Part shown: one piece after another, positions 1 to 5,176 of the stretch
Layout of the letters: each line of letters begins with the position of its first letter
Numbering within the stretch: position 1 is the first letter of the stretch
DNA from: Acetobacteraceae bacterium
GTDB lineage: Bacteria; Pseudomonadota; Alphaproteobacteria; Acetobacterales; Acetobacteraceae
Assembly: GCA_020853405.1 (NCBI GenBank)
Contig: JADYYZ010000230.1
Span: 1 to 5,176, forward strand
DNA: 5,176 nucleotides
Direction: 5' to 3'
Position numbers and translations under genes: made by a program
Notes under the pieces: model-generated
Database searches by the model: none
What the model saw: only the letters and a program-made list of their open reading frames with translations
What the model was told of the DNA's origin: nothing

Positions 1-2181
1 CTGCTGGCCGCCTCGGGCGTGGCCATCCTGCCCTGGCACATGCAGCAGGACGGGCTGACGCCCGCCGGGCTCTGGGGCCTCGGCGCCGAGGACCCGGAAG
101 CCGCCTCGGCGCTGTGGCAGGCGCTGGCGTACGGGCGGTTCTGGTTCTGGCCGGTGCTGGCTTGCCTGCTGCTGGCGTTGCCCGGCGCCGTGCCGGCGGG
201 CGGCGCGGCGCGGCGCGCGCGCTTCCTGGTCTGGGGCGGCGGGCTCGGCCTGGTCGCGATCGCCGCCCAGGGGCTGGCGATCGGCGTGCAGGGCTGGAGC
301 GCTGCCTGGCTCGACGCGCTGTTCGGCACGCTGGAGGACCGGCAGTTCGGGATCGGGATCGGCGGCACGCTGGCCGGCCTCGGGCTGCTGGTGCTGCTGA
401 CCGATGGCCTGGCGCTGCGCGGCAACTTCAAGGGCGACCGGTTCGTTGCCGGCGCGGTCGGCGTGCTGGTCGCCTCGATCCTGCTGTTCACCGCCTGGCC
501 GGTCACCACCGTGCTGGCGCAGATCTTCACCCCGCGCGGCGAGCTTTCGATCGGCGCATCGGTTGCGGTGCGGCTGTTCGATACCAAGCTCTGGGGCCTT
601 TCCTGCCTCGCCGGTCCGGTCGGATGCGGGGTGTTCTGGAACACCCTGCTGCTGGCGACGTGCAGCGCCACCCTGGCCACCACGCTTGGCCTTTCCTTCG
701 CGCTGATCGCCACCCGCACGCGCTTCCGCCTGCGCGGCGCGATGCGGCTTCTGACCGTGCTGCCGATCATCACGCCGCCCTTCGTGATCGGGCTTGGCCT
801 GATCCTGATCTTCGGCCGGTCGGGGGTGGTGAACCAGATCGTCGATGCGCTGTTCGGCGTGCAGCTGGGGCGCTGGATCTACGGCTTCAGCGGCGTCTGG
901 CTGGCGCAGGTCTTCGCGTTCACGCCCACTGCCTTCCTGGTGCTGATCGGCGTGGTCGAAGGCATCTCGCCCAGCATGGAGGAAGCCTCGCAAACCCTGC
1001 GGGCGAGCGAGATGCGCACCTTCGCCAGGGTGACGCTGCCGCTGATGCGGCCCGGCCTCGCCAACGCCTGGCTGGTGGTGTTCGTGGAATCGCTTGCCGA
1101 TTTCGGCAACCCGATCGTGCTGGGCGGCTCGTTCGGCGTGCTCTCGACCGAGATCTTCTTCGCCGTGGTCGGCGCCCAGCAGGATTTCGGCCGTGCCGCC
1201 GTGCTGGCCGCGGTGATGCTGCTGGTCGGGCTTGCCGCCTTCCTGCTGCAGCGCGCCGTGGTCGGGCGCCGCTCCTACGTCTCGGTCACCGGCAAGGGCG
1301 ATGCCGGGCTGCCGCCGCGGCTGCCGGCGCCGGTCGGCCGCTTTGCCTTCGCGCTCGCGGGTCCCTGGGCGGTGCTGACGATCGTCGTCTATGCCATGGC
1401 GCTGGCCGGCGCCTTCGTGCGGGTCTGGGGCCGCGACTGGACGCCGACGCTGTCGCACTTCCTGCGCGCCTTCGCGCTGGAATGGGCCCCCGGCGGCGGC
1501 CTGCTGTTCGCCGGCGGCGCCTGGCATTCGCTGTTCACCACCCTGTCGCTGGCCGCGATCGCCGCCCCGATCACCGCCGCGATCGGCCTGCTTGCCGCCT
1601 GGGTGGTGACCCGCCAGCGCTTCGCCGGGCGCACCGTGCTGGAGTTCGCGCTGATGCTGACCTTCGCCGTGCCCGGCACGGTGATCGGCGTCGCCTATAT
1701 CCTGACCTACAACGTGCCGCCGCTGGAACTGACCGGCACCGCGCTGATCCTTGTTGCCTGCTTCGTGTTCCGCAACCTTCCGGTCGGCGTGCGATCGGGG
1801 GTCGCGGCCATGAGCCAGCTCGACAAGTCGCTGGACGAGGCCGCCGTCACGCTGCGGGCCAGCACCTTCCGCGCCCTTCGCACCGTGGTGCTGCCGCTCT
1901 TGAAGCCGGCGATCGTCACCGCGCTGGTCTACTCGTTCGTGCGCGCGATGACGACCGTCTCGGCGGTGATCTTCCTGGTCTCGGCGGAGTACGAGATGGC
2001 GACCGTGTTCATCATCAACCGGGTGATCAACGGCGACTACGGCCTTGCGATCGCCTACTCGGCGGTGCTGATCGTGCTGATGATGGCAGCGATCGGCGTG
2101 ATCAACCTTCTCGTCGGCAGCCGGCGCCTCGGCCGGCGCGGCGCGCCCGTCGCCGCGATGCCGGCCAGTGGCCGCGCATGA
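1..2181 (+). CDS. Fused two-domain ABC transporter permease, FbpB/AfuB type (5' end outside window)
   Basis: This is the inner-membrane channel of a binding-protein-dependent importer. The frame is open to base 1. A GTG at 19 gives 720 residues, but it has no ribosome site and sits inside a hydrophobic segment (LLAASG before it), so the true start is probably upstream. Residues below count from that GTG. An N-terminal extension has hydrophobic segments near 41-56, 67-92, 110-132 and 142-166. Two permease modules follow. Module one (about 207-412) has its cytoplasmic EAA loop at 322-345 (EASQTLRAS, ending LPLMRP). Module two (about 444-699) has its loop at 607-630 (EAAVTLRAS, ending LPLLKP). 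These loops dock on the ATPase. ESLADFGNPIVLGG (357-370) is typical of FbpB-like permeases. The great length recalls AfuB. Related systems carry ferric iron, sugar phosphates or aminoethylphosphonate, so the substrate is undecided. The stop TGA (2179-2181) overlaps an ATG at 2178. Confidence 0.93.
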   Translation: MLAASGVAILPWHMQQDGLTPAGLWGLGAEDPEAASALWQALAYGRFWFWPVLACLLLALPGAVPAGGAARRARFLVWGGGLGLVAIAAQGLAIGVQGWSAAWLDALFGTLEDRQFGIGIGGTLAGLGLLVLLTDGLALRGNFKGDRFVAGAVGVLVASILLFTAWPVTTVLAQIFTPRGELSIGASVAVRLFDTKLWGLSCLAGPVGCGVFWNTLLLATCSATLATTLGLSFALIATRTRFRLRGAMRLLTVLPIITPPFVIGLGLILIFGRSGVVNQIVDALFGVQLGRWIYGFSGVWLAQVFAFTPTAFLVLIGVVEGISPSMEEASQTLRASEMRTFARVTLPLMRPGLANAWLVVFVESLADFGNPIVLGGSFGVLSTEIFFAVVGAQQDFGRAAVLAAVMLLVGLAAFLLQRAVVGRRSYVSVTGKGDAGLPPRLPAPVGRFAFALAGPWAVLTIVVYAMALAGAFVRVWGRDWTPTLSHFLRAFALEWAPGGGLLFAGGAWHSLFTTLSLAAIAAPITAAIGLLAAWVVTRQRFAGRTVLEFALMLTFAVPGTVIGVAYILTYNVPPLELTGTALILVACFVFRNLPVGVRSGVAAMSQLDKSLDEAAVTLRASTFRALRTVVLPLLKPAIVTALVYSFVRAMTTVSAVIFLVSAEYEMATVFIINRVINGDYGLAIAYSAVLIVLMMAAIGVINLLVGSRRLGRRGAPVAAMPASGRA

Positions 2182-2233
2182 GTGGCCGGACATGAGGGGC
2201 CGGACATGAGGGGCAGGCCATGAGGGGCAGGGC
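2178..2233 (+). repeat. Four 14-bp tandem repeats, each beginning ATGAG, at the permease-ATPase junction
   Basis: Units start at 2178, 2192, 2206 and 2220: ATGAGTGGCCGGAC, ATGAGGGGCCGGAC, ATGAGGGGCAGGCC and ATGAGGGGCAGGGC. Neighbouring units differ by one or two bases. The ATPase start at 2234 (ATGAGCGG) continues the phase as a diverged fifth copy. A weak earlier copy may lie at 2164-2177, sharing AGTGGCCG with unit one. The pattern fits slipped-strand duplication of an original ATGA stop-start overlap between the two genes. Unit one would encode MSGR, like the MSG that opens the ATPase, so the ancestral ATPase start may have been at 2178. Units two to four each carry GAGGGG, a Shine-Dalgarno-like purine run, 6 nt before the next ATG. 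Confidence 0.95.
2222..2227 (+). promoter_or_regulatory. Ribosome binding site of the ABC ATPase gene
   Basis: GAGGGG lies 6 nt before the ATG at 2234 and supports that start. It is part of the fourth repeat unit. The same motif recurs at 2194-2199 and 2208-2213 at identical distance from the ATGs at 2206 and 2220, so the ATPase site competes with copies of itself. In unit one the matching stretch is GAGTGG (2180-2185), a weaker site. In-frame extension upstream of 2234 is blocked by the TGA at 2207-2209, with no ATG between. Confidence 0.7.
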
Positions 2234-3286
2234 ATGAGCGGGGCCGAGGTGCGGCTGCAGGGGGTCGGCAAGCGCTACGGCCAGGTGCGGGCGGTGAAGC
2301 CGCTCGATCTGGTGATCGAGGGCGGCACGCTGGTGACGCTGCTCGGCCCCAGCGGCTGCGGCAAGACCACGCTCTTGCGCCTGATCGCGGGGCTGGAGCA
2401 GGCGAGCGAGGGTGCGCTTTCGATCGGCGGGCGCGACGTGACGCTGCTGTCCGCCGGCGAGCGCAATGTCTCGATGGTGTTCCAGAGCTATGCGCTGTTC
2501 CCGCACATGAGCGTGCTGGAGAACGTCTCCTATGGCCTCGTCTCCTCCGGCCTCGGGCGGCGCGAGGCGGCGGCGCGGGCCGAGACGACGCTGGAGACCG
2601 TGGGCCTCGGCGGGTACGGTGCGCGCCTGCCCAGCGAGATGTCGGGCGGCCAGCAGCAGCGCGTGGCGGTGGCGCGCGCCCTGGTGCTGGAACCCCAGGT
2701 GCTGCTGTTCGACGAGCCGCTGTCGAACCTCGATGCCCGCCTGCGCCGCTCGATGCGCGAGGAGATCCGCGCGCTGCAGCAGCGGCTGGGGCTGACCGTG
2801 GTCTATGTCACGCACGACCAGGCGGAGGCGCTGGCCGTCTCCGACCGCATCGTGGTGATGCAGAATGCCGCGATCGCCCAGGTCGGCACGCCGGCCGAGC
2901 TCTATACCCGCCCGCATTCCGTGTTCGTCGCCACCTTCATGGGCGAGGCGAACCACGTGCAGGGCAGCATCGAGGCACGCAGCGACGGCATCGCCGAAGT
3001 CGTGCTGGATGCCTTGCGGCTTCGCCTGCCCGACCCTGGTCTTGCCCCCGGCCCCGCCGACATCGTGATCCGCCCCGAGGCGATCCGCATCGGCAACGCC
3101 GGCCAGCCCGGCATCGCGGCGACGATCACGCGCGCCACCTACATGGGCTCGCACACCGAGTACCACCTGGCCACCGTTCTCGGCGACCTGTTCGCGCTCG
3201 CCCCCGACCGCCTGCGCCGCCGGGCGCCGGCCGACGCCGTGAGCGTCACCCTCGACCAGGACGGCGTCGTGCTGGTCCGCCCGTGA
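2234..3286 (+). CDS. ABC transporter ATP-binding protein, FbpC/PotA-like (importer motor)
   Basis: This 350-residue cytoplasmic ATPase dimerises and drives the preceding permease. All nucleotide-binding motifs are intact: A-loop aromatic Y15 (KRYG), Walker A GPSGCGKT at 38-45, Q-loop Q84, signature MSGGQQQR at 136-143, Walker B VLLFDE at 156-161, D-loop SNLD at 164-167 and switch histidine H194 in THDQAEAL. The first residue of the usual LSGGQ is Met, common in this group. From about 240 to the end is a TOBE-type regulatory region with IRPEAIRI (279-286) and a YMGSHTEYHL segment (303-312), typical of iron, polyamine and sugar importer ATPases. Length is normal for the FbpC/PotA/PhnT group. 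Start ATG 2234 is chosen because homologues begin just before the first strand (VRLQGVGKRYG) and because of the GAGGGG ahead of it. Substrate is set by the missing binding protein. Confidence 0.95.
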   Translation: MSGAEVRLQGVGKRYGQVRAVKPLDLVIEGGTLVTLLGPSGCGKTTLLRLIAGLEQASEGALSIGGRDVTLLSAGERNVSMVFQSYALFPHMSVLENVSYGLVSSGLGRREAAARAETTLETVGLGGYGARLPSEMSGGQQQRVAVARALVLEPQVLLFDEPLSNLDARLRRSMREEIRALQQRLGLTVVYVTHDQAEALAVSDRIVVMQNAAIAQVGTPAELYTRPHSVFVATFMGEANHVQGSIEARSDGIAEVVLDALRLRLPDPGLAPGPADIVIRPEAIRIGNAGQPGIAATITRATYMGSHTEYHLATVLGDLFALAPDRLRRRAPADAVSVTLDQDGVVLVRP

Positions 3287-3296
3287 GCCTGCCGGA
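3287..3296. other. 10-bp convergent intergenic gap
   Basis: Only ten bases separate the ATPase TGA (3284-3286) from the reverse-strand TGA of uxuB (3297-3299). No GC hairpin followed by a T-run was found on either strand here. The best stem (GCCGG at 3291-3295 with CCGGC at 3319-3323) has a 23-nt loop and no U-tract. Transcripts from each side probably run into the opposite gene or end by Rho. Confidence 0.8.
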
Positions 3297-4772
3297 TCAG
3301 ATTTCCATCGCCTGAAGGCCGGCGCGGCTGCCCTGCCGCGCCAGCGTCTCCAGCGCGTCCTGGAAGGCCCGGCTGAGCTCGGCATCGGCCGCCAGGTCCT
3401 CGCCGAACACGGCGCTGATCCCGAGCAGGCGACTGGCCACCAGCCGCGGCTCGGCAAGGCCGGGTGCCGCCGCCTCGCGGAGCTCTGCCCGCAACGGGTC
3501 GCGCACATCGATCGCAGCGCCCCGCTCGTCCTGCCCGATCACGTAGCGCATCCAGCCGGCGAGGGCGTGCACGATGTGGCGCGCCGGGCGCCCTTCCCGG
3601 CGCGCGGCGCGCAACGGGCCGAGCAGGCGCTGCGGCAGTTTCTGCGACCCGTCCATGGCGATCTGCCAGGTGCGGTGGCGGAGCGCCCGGTTGCGGAAGC
3701 GGGCCAGCAGGCGGGCGGCATAGTCGCCGAGATCGACGCCCGGCGGCGGCGGCACCGAGGGCGCGATCTCCGCCCACAGGCCGCGCAGGAACTTCTCGAA
3801 CACCGGGTCGGCGGCGGCTTCCGCGACGGTCTCGTGGCCGGCGAGGTAGCCGAGATAGGCAAGGGCTGAGTGCGCGCCGTTCAGCATGCGCAGCTTCATC
3901 AGTTCGAACGGCGCGACATCGGCGGTGAAGGTCGCGCCGGCGATCGCCCAGTCCGGCCGGCCGGCCGGGAAACGGTCCTCGATCACCCATTGGATGAAGC
4001 GTTCGCCGACCACCGGCCAGGCGTCCTCGACGCCGAGCGAGGCCCCAACGCGGGCGCGATCCTCGGCGGTGGTCGCCGGCACGATACGATCGACCATGGT
4101 CGAGGGGAACGCGACCTCGTTCCCGACCCAGTCACCGAAGCCGCGGTCACGGAGCGAGGCGAGCCTTGCCACGACACGGCGGACCGTTGCGCCGTTGGCC
4201 GGCAGGTTGTCGCAGCACAGCACGGTGAACGGCGCGACGCCGGCGGCGCGCCGCTGGTGCAGGGCCTCGGCCAGGAAGCCCGGCGCGCTCCGTGGCGCCG
4301 CGGGCGTCGCCAGGTCGTGGCGGATCTCCGGGTGTGCCTCGTCCAGCCTGCCGGTCGCCGGATCGTGGCAATATCCCTTCTCGGTCACGCTCAGCGACAC
4401 GATCCGCACGCTTGGGTCGGCCATCGCGGCAAGCAGCGCGTGCGGTGCCTCCGGCGCGACCACGATCCCTACCAGCGCGCCGACGACCTGGAGCGTCTCG
4501 GCGTCGTCCTCGCGCGTCGCCACCGTGTAGAGTCCGTCCTGCGGTGCCAGCGCATCGCGCGTATCGGGGCTGCGCAGGCTCGCCGCGACGATGCCCCAGT
4601 CGCGGGCGCCGGCGCCCAGCACCGCCTCGGTCATCACCGCCTGGTGCGCGCGATGGAACGCACCAAGGCCGAGATGCACGATCCCCGGCACGATCGCGGC
4701 GCGCTGATAGGCCGGCCGCGCGACCTGGCGTGGCAGTGCGGCGAGCGTCCGCTCCGACAGGCGCGCGGTCAT
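3297..4772 (-). CDS. uxuB: D-mannonate oxidoreductase (fructuronate reductase), mannitol dehydrogenase family
   Basis: A cytoplasmic NAD-dependent enzyme of 491 residues, normal for the long-chain polyol/hexonate dehydrogenases. The likely reaction is reversible reduction of D-fructuronate to D-mannonate in glucuronate breakdown. The N-terminal Rossmann region carries the nucleotide motif GLGAFHRAHQA (35-45). Further family blocks are SLSVTEKGY (126-134), CDNLPANG (187-194) and STMVDRIVP (224-232). The catalytic signature K-x4-N-x2-H is intact as K293, N298 and H301 (KLRMLNGAH), matching Lys295/Asn300/His303 of Pseudomonas mannitol 2-dehydrogenase. The C-terminal part is helical, with a PPPP run at 341-344. 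Its ATG (4772-4770) overlaps the TGA of the upstream mannonate dehydratase gene as ATGA, and no clear Shine-Dalgarno precedes it, so translational coupling is likely. Mannitol or arabinitol dehydrogenase is possible by family alone, but the uxuA neighbour favours UxuB. Confidence 0.93.
   Translation of the reverse strand: MTARLSERTLAALPRQVARPAYQRAAIVPGIVHLGLGAFHRAHQAVMTEAVLGAGARDWGIVAASLRSPDTRDALAPQDGLYTVATREDDAETLQVVGALVGIVVAPEAPHALLAAMADPSVRIVSLSVTEKGYCHDPATGRLDEAHPEIRHDLATPAAPRSAPGFLAEALHQRRAAGVAPFTVLCCDNLPANGATVRRVVARLASLRDRGFGDWVGNEVAFPSTMVDRIVPATTAEDRARVGASLGVEDAWPVVGERFIQWVIEDRFPAGRPDWAIAGATFTADVAPFELMKLRMLNGAHSALAYLGYLAGHETVAEAAADPVFEKFLRGLWAEIAPSVPPPPGVDLGDYAARLLARFRNRALRHRTWQIAMDGSQKLPQRLLGPLRAARREGRPARHIVHALAGWMRYVIGQDERGAAIDVRDPLRAELREAAAPGLAEPRLVASRLLGISAVFGEDLAADAELSRAFQDALETLARQGSRAGLQAMEI
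4769..4772 (-). promoter_or_regulatory. ATGA stop-start overlap, uxuA to uxuB
   Basis: On the minus strand the uxuB ATG (4772-4770) and the uxuA TGA (4771-4769) share bases in one ATGA. The bases just upstream (4773-4790) show no purine-rich Shine-Dalgarno, so uxuB translation probably depends on ribosomes finishing uxuA. This single junction is a useful contrast to the multiplied ATGA junctions between the transporter genes on the other strand. Confidence 0.8.
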
Positions 4773-5176
4773 GCCGCGCGTCGATGGCCGAGGCCGGCGA
4801 TCACGCCGCGCAGCTCGGCAAGCCCGCGCAGCCGCCCGACCAGCGTGTAGCCGGGGTGGGTCCTGCGCCCTGCATCCGACAGCAGCACGTGCCCGTGGTC
4901 GGGCCGGAACGGGATCTCGGCATCCGCCCTGCCCTCGGCGCGGCGGCGCGCCTCCTCGTCCAGGAACGCCGCGACGACCGCCGGCATGTCGACGTCGCCG
5001 CCCAGATGATCGGCCTCGTGGAACGAGCCGTCGGGCTCCTTGGTGACGTTGCGCAGATGCAGGAAGGCGACGTGCGGGGCGAATTCGCGCGCCATCGCCG
5101 GCAGGTCGTTGCCGATGCCGGCGCCGAGCGAGCCGGTGCAGAAGGTGATGCCGTTCGAGCGCGACCGCACCATGGC
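4769..5176 (-). CDS. uxuA: Mannonate dehydratase, C-terminal part (5' end outside window)
   Basis: The last 135 or so residues of a family usually near 350-400 long. The frame is open to the window edge, and the ATG at 5173 is most likely internal because conserved family sequence begins directly after it. The enzyme dehydrates D-mannonate to 2-keto-3-deoxygluconate using a divalent metal such as Mn2+. Counting from that Met, clear UxuA blocks are SNGITFCTGSLGAG (6-19), FLHLRNV (37-43), FHEADHLGGDVDM (51-63), RPDHGH (90-95), HPGY (106-109) and GRLRGLAELRGV (113-124). From known UxuA structures, C12, H39 and D92 correspond to probable metal ligands; the remaining ligand would lie upstream. The gene precedes uxuB with a 4-base ATGA overlap (4772-4769), giving operon order uxuA-uxuB. 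No promoter is visible, as expected for a gene end. Confidence 0.95.
   Translation of the reverse strand, partial: AMVRSRSNGITFCTGSLGAGIGNDLPAMAREFAPHVAFLHLRNVTKEPDGSFHEADHLGGDVDMPAVVAAFLDEEARRRAEGRADAEIPFRPDHGHVLLSDAGRRTHPGYTLVGRLRGLAELRGVIAGLGHRRAA

Larger units (their letters stand above)
2178..2237 (+). other. Chain of four overlapping 5-codon mini-ORFs linking permease stop to ATPase start
   Basis: Reading each repeat ATG gives 2178-2195 (MSGRT), 2192-2209 (MRGRT), 2206-2223 (MRGRP) and 2220-2237 (MRGRA). Each ends in a TGA that overlaps the next ATG as ATGA. The permease TGA overlaps the first ATG, and the last mini-ORF TGA overlaps the ATPase ATG at 2234. Every ribosome leaving the permease therefore meets five successive ATGA junctions. 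ATGA overlaps are known sites of termination-reinitiation. A relay role here is inference. The peptides are probably not functional products. The AGG arginine codons right after the start in mini-ORFs two to four are usually rare in GC-rich genomes and could slow initiation. Alternatively, ribosomes may bind directly at the last GAGGGG and ignore the chain. Confidence 0.6.

Noticed and set aside
19..21. GTG as the permease start
   Set aside because: No ribosome binding site within the 18 bases before it, and the frame and a hydrophobic helix continue to base 1, so the gene most likely starts further left.
114..2195. 693-codon open frame on the plus strand overlapping the permease
   Set aside because: Shadow frame in very GC-rich DNA, low-complexity Arg/Ala/Gly product with no domain. 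Its only interesting part is its tail, which is the first mini-ORF (MSGRT).
3291..3323. Possible bidirectional terminator at the convergent junction
   Set aside because: Only a 5-bp stem with a 23-nt loop and no T-run on either strand.
2102..3508. 468-codon open frame on the minus strand, antisense to the ATPase
   Set aside because: The plus-strand ATPase has every ABC motif. The antisense product is a His/Arg/Ala-rich shadow typical of GC-rich codon bias.
3953..3968. Perfect 16-bp palindrome (CCGG)4
   Set aside because: Inside uxuB, encoding ordinary Pro/Ala/Gly/Arg residues. Such runs arise readily at this GC content and there is no sign of a regulatory role.
3139..3990. 283-codon minus-strand frame overlapping uxuB
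   Set aside because: Arg-rich off-frame reading of uxuB, without recognisable motifs.
3870..4850. 326-codon plus-strand frame opposite uxuB
   Set aside because: Antisense shadow of a gene with intact catalytic motifs; also runs across the uxuA-uxuB junction.

Overview
The window is a dense, very GC-rich bacterial segment with strong G/C preference at third codon positions. It holds four real genes in two convergent blocks. Codon bias and protein style (long FbpB/AfuB-type permease, UxuA-UxuB pair) suggest a high-GC proteobacterium, most likely an alphaproteobacterium of the Rhodospirillales/Acetobacteraceae kind. That placement is inferred from sequence style only. No RNA gene, insertion sequence, CRISPR array or phage feature was seen, and no stretch over 300 bases lacks a gene.

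Left block, plus strand (1-3286): the 3' part of a long fused two-domain ABC permease, then a complete ABC ATPase with a C-terminal TOBE-type region. Together they form the membrane and motor parts of a binding-protein-dependent importer of the ferric-iron / sugar-phosphate / aminoethylphosphonate class. The periplasmic binding protein is not in the window and probably lies further left. The substrate cannot be fixed from this sequence.

Between the two transporter genes (2178-2237) is the most unusual feature: four consecutive 14-bp repeats, each starting ATGAG, leading into the ATPase start. Each repeat opens a 5-codon mini-ORF whose TGA overlaps the next ATG as ATGA. The permease stop overlaps the first mini-ORF, and the fourth mini-ORF stop overlaps the ATPase start. 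The result is an unbroken stop-start relay across five ATGA junctions. Because the unit is self-contained, gain or loss of copies would leave the ATPase frame intact, so it could act as a copy-number-tunable translational coupler.

Right block, minus strand (5176-3297): the C-terminal part of mannonate dehydratase (uxuA, cut by the right edge), then a complete fructuronate reductase / mannitol-dehydrogenase-family protein (uxuB), joined by a single ATGA overlap. They catalyse consecutive steps of hexuronate breakdown: fructuronate to mannonate (UxuB), then to 2-keto-3-deoxygluconate (UxuA). The two blocks meet tail to tail with only 10 bp between stop codons and no visible terminator.
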